A stretch of DNA of 64,000 nt from Pandoraea apista (lineage in GTDB: Bacteria > Pseudomonadota > Gammaproteobacteria > Burkholderiales > Burkholderiaceae). Shown in pieces: positions 1 to 9,069 of the stretch. The stretch is taken from assembly GCF_001465595.2 (NCBI RefSeq), contig NZ_CP013481.2:1-64000 (forward strand), in the 5' to 3' direction. Made by a program: the position numbers and the translations under genes. Position 1 is the stretch's first letter. The number at the start of each line of letters is the position of its first letter. The notes beneath the pieces were generated by a model, which ran no database searches, was not told the DNA's origin, and saw only the letters and a program-made list of their open reading frames with translations.

Positions 1-814
1 GCAGCGTGTGTCCAGGTGGCGCGGCCTATCCGACTGCTTCGGTTGGCGCTCTTGCCGCCCACTATCCGTTACATCAGATATGGGGGCAGAACGTCGCAAA
101 CCAAGCCGGTTACCCAGTCCCCAAGCAAGGGGCAGACGGGCTTCCGGCCGGGGTCGAGTCAGACCGACGGCGCAATGCAGACGCCCGGAGACATACGAAC
201 CATGGCGCTGCGTTCGGGCTTTGACTCGCGCGTGCGGCCGGCGTCGGCGCGCGCAGACGACAAAACCCGGCGCGCTATCCACATGGCGGCGTCACCGGTA
301 CTCTGCTGGGAAAAAAATTGATGGGGGATTTTAACGCCAAAGCGTCGGCAAAGCGAGTTATCCACAGGAATGCCCACAGCATCGGCATCTCCGGGCGGGC
401 GCGCCGCGTTAACCCGCCTGACTTTGCGCGAGCGCTGCGCAAATGCCCAGCAATTGCGACGATTTGCCGCGAGCACCGGGATATCTTTTCCGCCAGGGTG
501 GTTATCCACCGACGCAATCTGATGGAAAGGGCAATTTCTGCCATTATCCACAGCCGGAAGGCCGCCAGGTGGCGAATCCGGGACATCGACGGCGCCGTCG
601 GCGCGCCGCCGTGTGGCGGGCGACGGCTAACCTATTGACACACAACGGAAAAGCCGATTAAATAGCGGGTTCGTTAGAAAGATAACCGGATTCTTATCCA
701 ACTCCCGACGGCTGGGCCGCGCGTGAAAGTCCTTGAATTTGCAGGTTTTCACGGTGTCCATGTGGCGTTTTGCGATGCTGCTGCGCGGGAATTTTTTCAC
801 ACAGTGAGTGCATC
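1..814. other. Non-coding region upstream of rpmH with a DnaA-box cluster
   Basis: No convincing gene lies here; the open frames on both strands overlap each other and have no recognisable product. Perfect or near-perfect DnaA boxes (TTATCCACA) occur on the + strand at 358-366 (perfect), 502-510 (last base changed), 544-552 (perfect) and 694-702 (TTATCCAAC). In many bacteria dnaA is divergent from rpmH, so this is probably the dnaA-rpmH gap, with dnaA just off the left edge. The boxes could serve DnaA autoregulation or be part of an origin. The stretch 1-340 shows nothing recognisable. Confidence 0.6.
635..663 (+). promoter_or_regulatory. Probable sigma-70 promoter of rpmH
   Basis: A perfect -35 TTGACA at 635-640 is followed after 17 bases by TTAAAT at 658-663, a 4/6 match to the -10 consensus. 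It is the best promoter-like pair upstream of rpmH and lies about 150 bases before the start codon. The downstream DnaA-box-like site at 694-702 falls in the transcribed leader, so DnaA could influence this promoter. That regulatory link is an inference. Confidence 0.5.
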
Positions 815-949
815 ATGAAACGTACTTTTCAGCCTTCCGTGACGCGCCGCAAGCGCACCCATGGCTTCCTGGTTCGCATGAAGACCCGTGGTGGCCGTAA
901 GGTCATCGCCGCTCGTCGCGCCAAGGGCCGTAAGCGCCTGGCCGTTTAA
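815..949 (+). CDS. rpmH: 50S ribosomal protein L34
   Basis: This 44-residue, highly basic protein begins MKRTFQPS and ends KGRKRLAV, the standard length and ends of bacterial L34. L34 is a late-assembling protein of the large ribosomal subunit. The gene heads the conserved rpmH-rnpA-yidD-yidC-mnmE block and is followed 61 bases later by rnpA. The ATG at 815 is the only start that gives the family N-terminus. Identification is by direct recognition of the whole sequence and by synteny. Confidence 0.98.
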   Translation: MKRTFQPSVTRRKRTHGFLVRMKTRGGRKVIAARRAKGRKRLAV

Positions 950-1010
950 TCGCGGTTCTCGGTCGTACCGCGGTTTGCGCGTCAAATCCGCAAGGCGCGA
1001 AGTCCCGGCA

Positions 1011-1448
1011 ATGGGGTTTCCCAAAGCTGCGCGACTTCTCAAAACGGATGAGTTTTCATCCGTTTTTAGTTTGCGCCCCCTGCGTCGCAGCGCGCACTTC
1101 GTGTTGTACATGCGCTGGCGCGAAACTGCGCCAGACACCCCTGTCGATGCCATGCCTCATGAAGGCCGCATCGGCATTGTCGTCGGTAAGAAACACGCAC
1201 CCCGTGCGGTCACCCGCAACCTGATCAAGCGTCAGGCCCGCGAGATGTTCCGCCAACGCCGCGTGGCTCTGGCCGGCTGGGACTTCGTACTGCGACTGAC
1301 CCGGCGCTTCGACAAAGGGACGTACACTGCGGCGGCGGCACCGGTATTGAACACGCTGGTACAGGCCGAATTCGCGCAGCTCTTCGACGCGGCTGAAAAA
1401 GCCGCCCGCAAGCGCCGCACGACCGGCGACAAGACGGAAGGTAGTTAG
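1011..1448 (+). CDS. rnpA: Ribonuclease P protein component
   Basis: The 145-residue basic protein is the protein subunit of RNase P, which helps the catalytic RNA cut the 5' leader from pre-tRNAs. The N-terminus carries the family core (LLKTDEFSSVF, about residues 10-20). The RNA-binding signature around residues 63-80 (TRNLIKRQAREMFR) matches the conserved RnpA RNR motif. The frame stays open upstream to 888 through rpmH, but the ATG at 1011 is the start that gives the normal N-terminus. The C-terminal 15-20 residues are charged and non-conserved. It sits between rpmH and yidD as in most proteobacteria. Confidence 0.95.
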   Translation: MGFPKAARLLKTDEFSSVFSLRPLRRSAHFVLYMRWRETAPDTPVDAMPHEGRIGIVVGKKHAPRAVTRNLIKRQAREMFRQRRVALAGWDFVLRLTRRFDKGTYTAAAAPVLNTLVQAEFAQLFDAAEKAARKRRTTGDKTEGS

Positions 1449-1526
1449 TCCCCAAACGGTAGCGCCCGACCCCGGGCATGCGCCGCCCACCCGGCCACCT
1501 CGGCCGGACTGACAGGCGGAATCGAG

Positions 1527-1883
1527 ATGCGAAGCGTGCTGTTGTTGCTCCTGCGCGGTTACAAGCTGGTGATCAGTCCCTGGCTGGGGAACCGTTGCCG
1601 CTTTCATCCGAGCTGCTCCGACTACGCGCGCGAGGCCATCGTCGAGCATGGTGCCGGTTACGGCACTTATCTCGCGGCCCGGCGTCTATGCCGCTGTCAT
1701 CCGTTTCATCCCGGCGGTTTCGATCCCGTTCCGCCGGCTCGACACGTCTGCAACACTCCCGATCCCACCGCCAAAGGCGCCGATGCGGCCGCCGGAAGCG
1801 ACACGTCGCGAGTCAAGCAGACGGTCTCGTCCGGGCCCGCGGCCGCATCGGCAGTCACGCGCCGCGCGCCGGGCCATTCCTGA
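1527..1883 (+). CDS. yidD: Membrane protein insertion efficiency factor YidD
   Basis: This 118-residue protein has the full YidD core in its first 75 residues: a hydrophobic N-terminus ([17 protein letters not shown]), then [12 protein letters not shown] and a Cys/Pro-rich segment ending HPGGFDPVP. YidD is a small amphipathic inner-membrane-associated protein that assists YidC-dependent insertion. The last roughly 40 residues are low-complexity (Ala, Ser, Thr, Arg) and not part of the usual family length of about 70-85. The gene lies directly between rnpA and yidC, 24 bases before the yidC start, consistent with co-transcription. Confidence 0.93.
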   Translation: MRSVLLLLLRGYKLVISPWLGNRCRFHPSCSDYAREAIVEHGAGYGTYLAARRLCRCHPFHPGGFDPVPPARHVCNTPDPTAKGADAAAGSDTSRVKQTVSSGPAAASAVTRRAPGHS

Positions 1884-1907
1884 GTTTCGTCCACCACGAG
1901 TTACCGC

Positions 1908-3563
1908 ATGGACATCAAACGCACCGTACTCTGGGTCATTTTCGCGCTGTCTGTCGTGATGCTTTTCGACAACTGGCAACGCGGCAATGGCCATTCGTCG
2001 TTGTTTTTCCCGTCGGCTGAGGTTTCGACCCCGGCCGCCACGGGTGGAAACCAGACGCCGGCCAACGACTTGCCGCAAGCTGCCAACGCCGCTGCCGCCG
2101 CAGGTAGCGCACCGGGCAATGCACCGGCCGCCGCCGCTGCGCAGAAGGTGCGCATCACAACGGACGTCTACGAAGCCGACATCAGCACGCAGGGCGGCAC
2201 ACTGTCGTTCCTCGCGCTGACCAAGTGGCCCGACGCCGACGAAGCCGACAAGCACGTGGTGCTGTTCGACAATACCCCGAGCCACCAGTACTTCGCCCGC
2301 ACGGGTCTGATCGGCGGCGACTTCCCGAACCACAACGACATCTTCACGCAAGTGCCGGGGCCGACCACGCTGACGGGCGACTCGCTGACCGTGAAGTTCG
2401 AATCGCCGGTCAAGGGCGGCCTGCAGTTGGTGCGTGCTTACACGTTCCATCGCGGCAGCTACGTGATCGACGTGTCGAACACGATCGTCAACAAGACCGA
2501 CGCCGCCATCAAGCCTACGCTGTACATGGAGCTGGTGCGCGACGGCCGTGAAATCAGCGGTGCGAAGTTCTCGCACACGTTCACGGGCCCGACGGTCTAC
2601 AGCAGCGACGAGAAATTCCAGAAGGTCACGTTCAGCGACATCGACAAGGACAAGGCGAAGTACGTCAAACAGTCTAGCGATGGCTGGATCGGCATGGTGC
2701 AGCATTACTTCGCCACGGCCTGGATCCCGAAGGAAGGCGCAACGCGCGACAACTACATCGGCAAGCTGGATAACGGCCTGTACCGTGTGGGCGTGAAAGA
2801 GCCGCTCGCGAGCATTCCGGCAGGTGGCACCGAAACGGTGGACGCGCGCCTGTTCGCCGGTCCGCAGGAAGAGCACATGCTCGAGCAGATCGCCCCCGGC
2901 CTGGAGCTGACGAAGGACTACGGTTACTTCACGATCCTCGCCAAGCCGTTGTTCTGGCTGCTCTCGAAGCTGCATGGGCTGATTGGTAACTGGGGCTGGG
3001 CGATCATCGCCGTGACCGTGATCATCAAGCTGGTGTTCTTCCCGCTGTCGGCAGCAAGCTACAAGTCGATGGCGCGCATGAAGGAGATCACGCCGCGCAT
3101 GCAAGCGCTGCGCGAACGCTACAAGAGCGATCCGCAGAAGATGAACGCGGCCCTCATGGAGCTGTACAAGACCGAGAAGGTCAATCCGTTCGGCGGCTGT
3201 ATTCCGATCGTGATTCAGATTCCGGTGTTCATCGCCCTGTACTGGGTGTTGCTCTCGTCGGTGGAAATGCGCGGCGCGCCGTGGTTGGGCTGGATTCATG
3301 ACCTCTCGACGCAGGACCCGTACTACATCCTGCCGGTGCTGATGGCCGTGTCGATGTTCATCCAGACCAAGCTGAACCCGACGCCGCCGGACCCGATGCA
3401 GGCCAAGATGATGATGTTCATGCCGCTGATTTTCTCGGTCATGTTCCTCTTCCTGCCGTCGGGCCTGGTGCTGTACTACGTGGTCAACAACACGTTGTCG
3501 ATCGCGCAGCAATGGTCGATCAACCGAATGCTCGGTACCAAAAAGAAGGAAAAGGCGGCCTGA
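1908..3563 (+). CDS. yidC: Membrane protein insertase YidC
   Basis: The 551-residue protein is the proteobacterial long form of YidC/Oxa1. An N-terminal membrane anchor (about residues 6-22) is followed by an Ala/Pro-rich linker and a large periplasmic beta-sandwich domain (about 75-340). The C-terminal Oxa1 core has five membrane segments, with the amphipathic loop after [14 protein letters not shown] and the [19 protein letters not shown] segment near residue 430. It inserts and folds inner-membrane proteins with or without SecYEG. The basic C-terminus (KKKEKAA) is the usual ribosome-contacting tail. It follows yidD directly and ends in front of a strong terminator at 3595. Confidence 0.98.
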   Translation: MDIKRTVLWVIFALSVVMLFDNWQRGNGHSSLFFPSAEVSTPAATGGNQTPANDLPQAANAAAAAGSAPGNAPAAAAAQKVRITTDVYEADISTQGGTLSFLALTKWPDADEADKHVVLFDNTPSHQYFARTGLIGGDFPNHNDIFTQVPGPTTLTGDSLTVKFESPVKGGLQLVRAYTFHRGSYVIDVSNTIVNKTDAAIKPTLYMELVRDGREISGAKFSHTFTGPTVYSSDEKFQKVTFSDIDKDKAKYVKQSSDGWIGMVQHYFATAWIPKEGATRDNYIGKLDNGLYRVGVKEPLASIPAGGTETVDARLFAGPQEEHMLEQIAPGLELTKDYGYFTILAKPLFWLLSKLHGLIGNWGWAIIAVTVIIKLVFFPLSAASYKSMARMKEITPRMQALRERYKSDPQKMNAALMELYKTEKVNPFGGCIPIVIQIPVFIALYWVLLSSVEMRGAPWLGWIHDLSTQDPYYILPVLMAVSMFIQTKLNPTPPDPMQAKMMMFMPLIFSVMFLFLPSGLVLYYVVNNTLSIAQQWSINRMLGTKKKEKAA

Positions 3564-3594
3564 CGATTCAGGTCCGACCGTCTGACTGACATAG

Positions 3595-3623
3595 CCGCCC
3601 GCGAGTCTCTCGCGGGCGGTTTT
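3595..3623 (+). terminator. Rho-independent terminator after yidC
   Basis: A perfect 11-bp stem (CCGCCCGCGAG at 3595-3605 pairing with 3609-3619) with a 3-base loop is followed by TTTT at 3620-3623. It sits 32 bases after the yidC stop and ends the rpmH-yidC transcription unit before mnmE. Confidence 0.85.
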
Positions 3624-3670
3624 GTTTGGTGCATGTCAAAATAAGTCCCTGTTTTTCAAAGACCCCTTCC

Positions 3671-5065
3671 ATGAGCGCCACCGTCTCCACTGTCCCGATC
3701 GCCGCCATTGCCACCGCCCCCGGACGCGGCGGCATCGGCGTCGTGCGCGTGTCCTTCGGCAAGCATCGCGGCGACGCCGTGCAGCGTGTGATCGCGCGTC
3801 TGGTCGGACAACCGCTCAAGCCGCGTCATGCGTCGTATCTGCCGTTTCTCGACGCCTCCGGCGAGGCGTTGGATCGTGGCATTGCGCTGTACTTCCCGGG
3901 GCCGAATTCGTACACGGGAGAAGACGTACTGGAATTGCAGGGGCACGGCGGGCCTATCGTCCTGCAGTTGTTGCTGCAACGTTGTATCGACGAAGGGTCG
4001 GCGCTGGGCGTGCGCCTGGCGGAGCCGGGCGAATTTACGCATCGCGCTTTTCTGAACGACAAGCTCGATCTGGCGCAGGCCGAGGCCGTAGCCGACCTGA
4101 TCGAAGCGAGTACCGAGGCGGCGGCGCGCTCGGCCAGCCGCTCGCTGGACGGCGCGTTCTCGCGCGAGATTCATTCGCTGGTGGATCTGGTGATCCATTT
4201 GCGCATGTTGGTGGAAGCGACACTCGACTTCCCGGAAGAGGAAATCGACTTTCTGGAGGCGGCCGACGCCTTCGGGCAACTCGAGCGAATTCGCGCGCAA
4301 CTGGCACAGGTGTTGTCGCAGGCGAAGCAGGGCGCGTTGCTGCGCGAGGGCATCAACGTAGTGCTGGCGGGACAGCCGAACGTTGGCAAGTCGTCGTTGC
4401 TCAACGCGTTGGCCGGGGCCGAGCTGGCGATCGTCACCCCAATCGCCGGCACCACACGCGACAAAGTGCAGGAAACGATTCAGATCGACGGTATTCCGTT
4501 GCACATCATCGACACCGCAGGCCTGCGAGAGACGGAAGACGAAGTAGAGCGTATCGGCATTGCGCGTAGCTGGAGCGAGATCGCCAAAGCAGACGCCGTG
4601 TTGCACCTGCTCGACGCGCGCTCAGGAATCACCCCCGAGGATGAGGACATCGCGAAGCAGTTGCCCAGACATGTGCCTGTCGTGCGCGTGTTCAACAAAA
4701 CGGATCTGGCGGGCGAACCGGCGACAGTGCTACCGAAGGAAGGCAACGCGCCGCTGGGCGTGCGACTGTCGGCGAAAGGCGGGCAGGGAATCGATCTGCT
4801 GCGTGCGGAACTGCTCAGGATTGCCGGTTGGCAGGCGGGGAACGAAGGCGTGTTTCTCGCGCGCGAGCGGCATTTGTCGGCGTTGCGTGCGGCCCGCGAT
4901 CATATTGAGATGGCCGATGCGCACGCACGTCAGAATGCAAACGCGCTCGACCTCTTCGCCGAGGAATTGCGCCTCGCGCAGGAACAACTCAGCACGATTA
5001 CCGGCGAGTTCACTTCGGACGACCTGCTCGGGGTAATTTTCAGCCGGTTCTGTATTGGGAAGTGA
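3671..5065 (+). CDS. mnmE: tRNA uridine-5-carboxymethylaminomethyl(34) synthesis GTPase MnmE
   Basis: With MnmG this GTPase installs the (carboxymethyl)aminomethyl group on wobble U34 of several tRNAs. The 464-residue protein starts with the tetrahydrofolate-binding N-domain (DTIAAxATPxGxGGI-type motif at residues 8-23). A helical domain surrounds an inserted G domain: P-loop GQPNVGKS (234-241), GTTRD (about 260-264), DTAG (281-284) and NKTD (342-345). It ends with the invariant FCIGK, whose Cys is essential in the family. The frame opens at 3626, but the ATG at 3671 gives the normal N-terminus. MnmC, a later enzyme of the same pathway, is encoded at 14840. Confidence 0.97.
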   Translation: MSATVSTVPIAAIATAPGRGGIGVVRVSFGKHRGDAVQRVIARLVGQPLKPRHASYLPFLDASGEALDRGIALYFPGPNSYTGEDVLELQGHGGPIVLQLLLQRCIDEGSALGVRLAEPGEFTHRAFLNDKLDLAQAEAVADLIEASTEAAARSASRSLDGAFSREIHSLVDLVIHLRMLVEATLDFPEEEIDFLEAADAFGQLERIRAQLAQVLSQAKQGALLREGINVVLAGQPNVGKSSLLNALAGAELAIVTPIAGTTRDKVQETIQIDGIPLHIIDTAGLRETEDEVERIGIARSWSEIAKADAVLHLLDARSGITPEDEDIAKQLPRHVPVVRVFNKTDLAGEPATVLPKEGNAPLGVRLSAKGGQGIDLLRAELLRIAGWQAGNEGVFLARERHLSALRAARDHIEMADAHARQNANALDLFAEELRLAQEQLSTITGEFTSDDLLGVIFSRFCIGK

Positions 5066-5300
5066 CGCTGCGCGCGCCCCATCTTCCGCGCAGATCCCTT
5101 ACATCCGCTGTAAAAGGCGTAATGCTTTGAAACACTTCTAACAGGCCCCGTAATTGCTCCGGCAGGGGGACGGGCCTAGACTCGGAAGCGTCAACTCCAG
5201 GGCGGCGTTGCGGCACATTGGGGGACATCCACCTCATTGCGACGCACGTACGCGAGGCGGAATCCACCGCGCCCGGAGTTTGTTCTTCGAGGTCTGCGTC

Positions 5301-5648
5301 GTGAAACGTCTTCCTGTTGTCATCGGCTTCGTTGCCGTGGCGGCTGCCCTGGTCAGCGGTAGCGCCTTCGCCTGGCGAGGTGGTGTGCGTGTCTGGGTCG
5401 GCCCCGGCTATTACCCCTATCCCTACGCATACCCGTACTACGGGCCCAGCTATTACGCGCCCCCGGTGGTGGTCGTTCCCAGCCAGCCTCAGCAGTACAT
5501 CGAGCAGCCCCAAGCCGGCGCACAAAACGGCCAGCCAGGCACGAACAGCGACACCTGGTATTACTGCGACAAGGCCGGTGCCTACTATCCCTACGTGAAA
5601 ACGTGTCCGGCCGGATGGCGTGAAGTGCCCGCGCAGCCGGCAAACTGA
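5301..5648 (+). CDS. Small exported protein with a Tyr/Pro-rich centre and a C-terminal WYYC motif
   Basis: The likely start is a GTG at 5301 with GAGG eight bases upstream, giving 115 residues; the frame is open further upstream without a good start. An N-terminal signal peptide (about residues 1-23, ending SAFA) is followed by a Gly/Tyr/Pro-rich stretch (PYPYAYPYYGPSYY). The C-terminus contains WYYCDKAGAYYPYVKTCP, a two-cysteine motif I recall from many short Burkholderiales surface proteins of unknown role. It is the first of three short exported-protein genes in tandem. Function is unknown; an envelope location is inferred from the signal peptide. Confidence 0.75.
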   Translation: MKRLPVVIGFVAVAAALVSGSAFAWRGGVRVWVGPGYYPYPYAYPYYGPSYYAPPVVVVPSQPQQYIEQPQAGAQNGQPGTNSDTWYYCDKAGAYYPYVKTCPAGWREVPAQPAN

Positions 5649-5662
5649 TCTGGAGACGCACC

Positions 5663-6271
5663 ATGTCATTTGAGTCGTCCGTCGTCTCCCAGGCGCAAAC
5701 CCCGTCGACAACCGGCGCCGGTGCCGACCACCGTATGGCCAATGCGGCACGGACCACCCGGCGCCTCGCCGCGCCGGTGGCCATCGTCATTGCCGCCGCC
5801 ACACTCGCCGGTTGCGCTGTTGTTCCCGCCGGCCCAAGTCTCATGGCGTTGCCCGGCACCAATAAATCGTTCGATCAGTTCCGGCAGGACGATTTCAACT
5901 GCCGCCAATATGCTTCGGGCACGAACGGGGGTCTGGACACCGCGACCGCTGCCAACACCAGCGCTGTCGGAAGCGCTGTGGTCGGCACAGCCATTGGCGC
6001 CGCGGCCGGTGCGGCGTTCGGCGGCGGCTCGGGCGCCGCCATCGGTGCCGGTGCGGGTCTGCTCGCTGGCAGCGCCGTGGGCATGGGCAACGCCCAGTCG
6101 TCTGCATATATGACGCAAAGCCGCTATGATCAGGCCTACGTTCAGTGCATGTACGCGTATGGCAATCGGGTGCCTGTTCGCGGCGACATGGTGATGCCGC
6201 AGCCCGAGCCGCGCTACGCACCGCCGCCGCCGCCGCCCCCGGGCTGGAAGCCACCTCCCGGCAGCTACTGA
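5663..6271 (+). CDS. Glycine-zipper lipoprotein
   Basis: This 202-residue protein (177 if the internal ATG at 5735 is used) has a hydrophobic segment ending in the lipobox LAGC at about residue 51, so it is probably lipid-modified. Residues about 95-140 are a Gly/Ala-rich glycine-zipper stretch (GTAIGAAAGAAFGGGSG). A YxQxY-like region follows, then a poly-proline tail (seven consecutive Pro). Glycine-zipper lipoproteins sit in the outer membrane, often as stress-related structural proteins. A GGAG lies 8-12 bases before the 5663 start, but the N-terminal extension before the signal is unusually long, so the start is uncertain. It begins 14 bases after the previous gene. Confidence 0.8.
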   Translation: MSFESSVVSQAQTPSTTGAGADHRMANAARTTRRLAAPVAIVIAAATLAGCAVVPAGPSLMALPGTNKSFDQFRQDDFNCRQYASGTNGGLDTATAANTSAVGSAVVGTAIGAAAGAAFGGGSGAAIGAGAGLLAGSAVGMGNAQSSAYMTQSRYDQAYVQCMYAYGNRVPVRGDMVMPQPEPRYAPPPPPPPGWKPPPGSY

Positions 6272-6352
6272 TTCTACAAAGACGTGACGCCGACATTGCT
6301 TCCGAAGAGGTGACGATGTCGGCGACATCGCGTCGCTTCGCCCGAGACACCC

Positions 6353-6727
6353 ATGACCCACCCTTCGTTTGTCCGCTCCGCTCGCAACACGTCGCCCCTG
6401 CGCCAATGGCTCTGGGCGGTGCTGCCCGGCGCCATTGTCGCCGTGCTCGTGCTCGCGCCGCATGCCCACGCGCAGAACACGCCGGCCCCCGCCAACCCGG
6501 GTAACGCCGCCGCTGCGGCAGGTACCGCAGGCGCAGCGGGATCGGGCGCCTTCAATCCAAGCGCCGATATTTCGCGCGCCGTCTCGCGCGACACCACCGA
6601 CACCGCCATCCAGAACAACTGGAACAGCATCATGCGCCCGCCCGTGCAGGCCAAATCGGACGACAAACCGGCAGAGACACCACGTCGCGGCCGTCGCGGC
6701 ATCACCCCCGGCATTTCGACGAACTGA
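6353..6727 (+). CDS. Small exported protein of unknown function
   Basis: The 124-residue protein has a basic N-terminus, one hydrophobic segment (about residues 19-36) and a likely signal cleavage after HAHAQ at about residue 41. The mature part is Ala/Pro-rich and then polar, with a central segment TTDTAIQNNWNSIMRPPVQA and a basic PRRGRRGITPG end. I do not recognise a domain. It follows the glycine-zipper lipoprotein by 81 bases on the same strand and may share its transcript. An envelope location is inferred from the signal peptide only. Confidence 0.65.
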   Translation: MTHPSFVRSARNTSPLRQWLWAVLPGAIVAVLVLAPHAHAQNTPAPANPGNAAAAAGTAGAAGSGAFNPSADISRAVSRDTTDTAIQNNWNSIMRPPVQAKSDDKPAETPRRGRRGITPGISTN

Positions 6728-6873
6728 TGTAACCCGCTGGCGGCCACCCCGGCAGCGTTTGCCCACGCAGATACCGGCAGGCGAGCCCCGAATCGCCGCC
6801 ATGCCGGCTGGCATTCGCCCGGCCCCCCGTCTACTATGAGAATCATCAGCAGGACCCAACCCCTGGTGTTCTC

Positions 6874-7458
6874 ATGCGACTTTTCCTTGCCCTGTGGCCC
6901 GGGCCGGGCGTACGCGAGCAGCTTCACACTTGGGCCGTCTCGGCTCACGCGGAATGCGGCGGACGTGTGCTGCGCGCCCAGACCCTGCATCTGACACTCG
7001 CCTTTCTCGACGAGGTCGATCCGGCCCGTCTCCCAGTGTTGCTCGCCCTCATGCAGCGCACACCGCTCACGCCCTTCGTGTTGAGCTTCGATCATCTCGG
7101 TTACTGGTCCGATCGCAAGATCGTCTGGGCGGGAGCGCCCAGTGTTCCCGAGAGTCTCGTCGCCATGCGCGACACCTTGCTTTCGCAATGGCGCGCGACG
7201 GGAGCCCGCGTGATCACGCAATCGTTTCGCCCGCATGTCACGCTGCTGCGCCACGCGCGTCGCGCGCCGTCGGACCCGCATCCGCGTCCGCTCGTGTGGC
7301 ACTGCGACAGCTACGTTCTCGTGCACTCGGTCCGCACACCACGCGGCCCGCATTACCGTGTGTTGGCGGAACATCACGGCGGCCTGTCCGAAGGGGTTTT
7401 CTCAACGTCGACGGAGAAATCGGCGATCGCCACAACGCAATACGGTATAGTCGGATGA
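6874..7458 (+). CDS. thpR: RNA 2',3'-cyclic phosphodiesterase
   Basis: This 194-residue protein belongs to the 2H phosphoesterase superfamily (LigT/ThpR), which opens 2',3'-cyclic phosphates on RNA and can join tRNA halves in vitro. Both signature H-x-T-L motifs are present: HLTLAF near residues 49-54 and HVTLLR near 118-123. The start MRLFLALWPG matches the family N-terminus (RLFxAL). The last 20 residues run past the usual end and look non-conserved. The upstream gene is 146 bases away; the small gene at 7512 follows. Confidence 0.92.
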   Translation: MRLFLALWPGPGVREQLHTWAVSAHAECGGRVLRAQTLHLTLAFLDEVDPARLPVLLALMQRTPLTPFVLSFDHLGYWSDRKIVWAGAPSVPESLVAMRDTLLSQWRATGARVITQSFRPHVTLLRHARRAPSDPHPRPLVWHCDSYVLVHSVRTPRGPHYRVLAEHHGGLSEGVFSTSTEKSAIATTQYGIVG

Positions 7459-7511
7459 CGATGTGCCGACCGGTTGGCACATCGGTTTTTCGTCATTCGC
7501 AGGAGGCTCAA

Positions 7512-7727
7512 GTGCAAGTCGGATCGATCGTCAAATCCAATCACATCGCAGTGCCACGTGGTGCCATGGGAATCGTCACCCGAATGCTGGGCGACATGGC
7601 GATGGTGTGCTGGTACTCCGGCCAGCCCGGTGCATCGAAACAACTCAACACCGAACCGTTCTTCATCGTCGACCTGATCGAAACAGGTGATGTCATGCCT
7701 GTCGGGGCAAGCCCCATCCTGCACTGA
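7512..7727 (+). CDS. Small conserved-looking protein, 71 residues
   Basis: A GTG start at 7512 lies five bases after a perfect AGGAGG (7501-7506), which decides the start over upstream in-frame ATGs at 7455 and 7461. The product begins VQVGSIVKSNHIAVPRGAMG and contains a compact beta-rich pattern (GIVTRMLGDMAMVCWYSG) resembling a small SH3/KOW-like barrel. That fold is a guess from sequence pattern. There is no signal peptide or membrane segment. A strong hairpin at 7779 ends the unit. Function is unknown. Confidence 0.72.
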   Translation: MQVGSIVKSNHIAVPRGAMGIVTRMLGDMAMVCWYSGQPGASKQLNTEPFFIVDLIETGDVMPVGASPILH

Positions 7728-7778
7728 ACAGTGTGCTGTGCCGCAAGGTGCGTCAGAGATCTACAGCGACGCAAACGG

Positions 7779-7812
7779 AAACGCCGGCCCGTCGAAAAAC
7801 AGGCCGGCGTTT
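7779..7812. terminator. Hairpin terminator between convergent genes
   Basis: An 11-bp perfect stem (AAACGCCGGCC at 7779-7789 with 7802-7812) and a 12-base loop lies between the + strand gene ending at 7727 and the - strand gene ending at 7853. The A/T ends on both sides allow bidirectional action. Confidence 0.7.
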
Positions 7813-7852
7813 CGCTTTTCATACCGCCAGAACGTTACCGCTCTCCGACGCG

Positions 7853-8647
7853 TCAGACCTGTCCCGCGCGCTGGCGCATGAGTGCATCGAGTCGCGCCGC
7901 CATCCGTTCGCGCCGCCTGCGCGACGTGCGATACAGCAGCACGCCCATGGCAAGCAATACGACGCAAGCTATCAGGAATACGCCATACGGCAGCGTGTCG
8001 CCGTGCAGTCGAATGCTGATCTGTGCGGGCGTCGCAGCCGTGCAGATGATCGTGCCCGCGCGCATGCCCGTGTAGTGCATGCCGCATACCGCCACCGCCA
8101 TCACCAACGACGCCAGCACGCGTTGCAATGTCGTCTCCAGATGGAACGCCAGCCACAGCGCCACGCTTGCTGCCACGATCGCGATGAGTATCGACAGTGC
8201 AATGATCGTGGTGTCCCATTCGAAGTACGCCTGCGTACGCATGGCACTCATACCGAGATAGTGCATGCCGGCCACGCCCAGTCCTCCCGCCACGCCGGCG
8301 ATCGCGCATTGCTGGGCGTTGCGATACGGCGCGCGGGCAACGTACCAGAGCGCCGCCCCCGACACCACCACTGCCAGGAGCAGACTGCCAAGCGTTGGCC
8401 AAAGGGAATACGACACGGGGAAGGGCATGCGCTGCGCAGCCATGCCGATAAAGTGCATCCCCCAGATGCCAACGCCCCCCAAGGCCAGCGCCGAGACCGC
8501 GAGATAGCCCAGGCTGATGCGCCCGTCGTCGTCGCGAATACGCGACGCAGCCACCAGCGCGACATAGGCGCCCAGTGCCGATATCACGAAGGAAAGCAGG
8601 ACAAGAAATTCACTGTATTGAAGAGGAACGACGCTACCTGGCTGCAT
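7853..8647 (-). CDS. MHYT-domain integral membrane protein
   Basis: The 264-residue protein has seven predicted membrane helices and three MHYT repeats: MHFIGM near residue 65, MHYLGM near 128 and MHYTGM near 188. Each ends a helix and is proposed in the family to bind copper and sense O2, CO or NO. Most MHYT proteins carry GGDEF/EAL or kinase output domains. This one ends soon after the seventh helix in a basic tail, so it is a stand-alone sensor-like module. The ATG at 8647 has AGGA eight bases upstream and is preferred over a GTG at 8674. Confidence 0.88.
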   Translation of the reverse strand: MQPGSVVPLQYSEFLVLLSFVISALGAYVALVAASRIRDDDGRISLGYLAVSALALGGVGIWGMHFIGMAAQRMPFPVSYSLWPTLGSLLLAVVVSGAALWYVARAPYRNAQQCAIAGVAGGLGVAGMHYLGMSAMRTQAYFEWDTTIIALSILIAIVAASVALWLAFHLETTLQRVLASLVMAVAVCGMHYTGMRAGTIICTAATPAQISIRLHGDTLPYGVFLIACVVLLAMGVLLYRTSRRRRERMAARLDALMRQRAGQV

Positions 8648-9069
8648 GGGCTTATCCTGTGATTTTGCTGTCACCGAGGCGCCGGAAGCGCGAGCGAGAG
8701 CACTTTATTGAGCCTGCACGACTACGCCCCGGGGGGCTTCGACGTGGCATCGCGCACGTCGGGCGTCAGCGGCGATTCAATCCCGCCCGCCCACTCACGT
8801 CAAGGGGGAAAAGCGTCTGACGTTCGCAAGATGAAATTGATTTGCCGCATATGAATTGTGCGCGATGCAACGGCGCCGTCGGAAACCCTTACGGGACGCG
8901 TGCTTCGCGCAACGGCGACCAAGGCAAAAGCACGTCGAAGCATTTCCTGACGATTTAGAGACTGAATTCCAAACCCGCGTCGCACACGGCTGTCGTTCTG
9001 CGGCACCATCCGGAAAAAGACTCTGGCGCCGGTGCATATCCCGGCCGTCATTTCAGGGAGACGATTCAC
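8648..9069. other. Intergenic region upstream of the DHA2 exporter
   Basis: About 420 bases between divergent genes must hold the promoters of the MHYT protein (- strand) and the exporter (+ strand). I saw no convincing -35/-10 pair, operator or gene here. Confidence 0.5.

Noticed and set aside
159..551. Open frame on the - strand upstream of rpmH, possibly the start of dnaA or another gene
   Set aside because: The translation does not resemble DnaA, and it contains the DnaA boxes. Overlapping frames on both strands are equally open.
1686..3512. Long open frame on the - strand (about 600 codons) across yidD/yidC
   Set aside because: It is the mirror of yidC in GC-rich DNA, is His/Arg-rich without any domain, and covers proven core genes.
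6834..6849. Fur-box-like sequence (ATGAGAATCATCAG) upstream of thpR
   Set aside because: Only about 11 of 15 positions fit and the right arm is poor. thpR has no known iron link. It may be chance.
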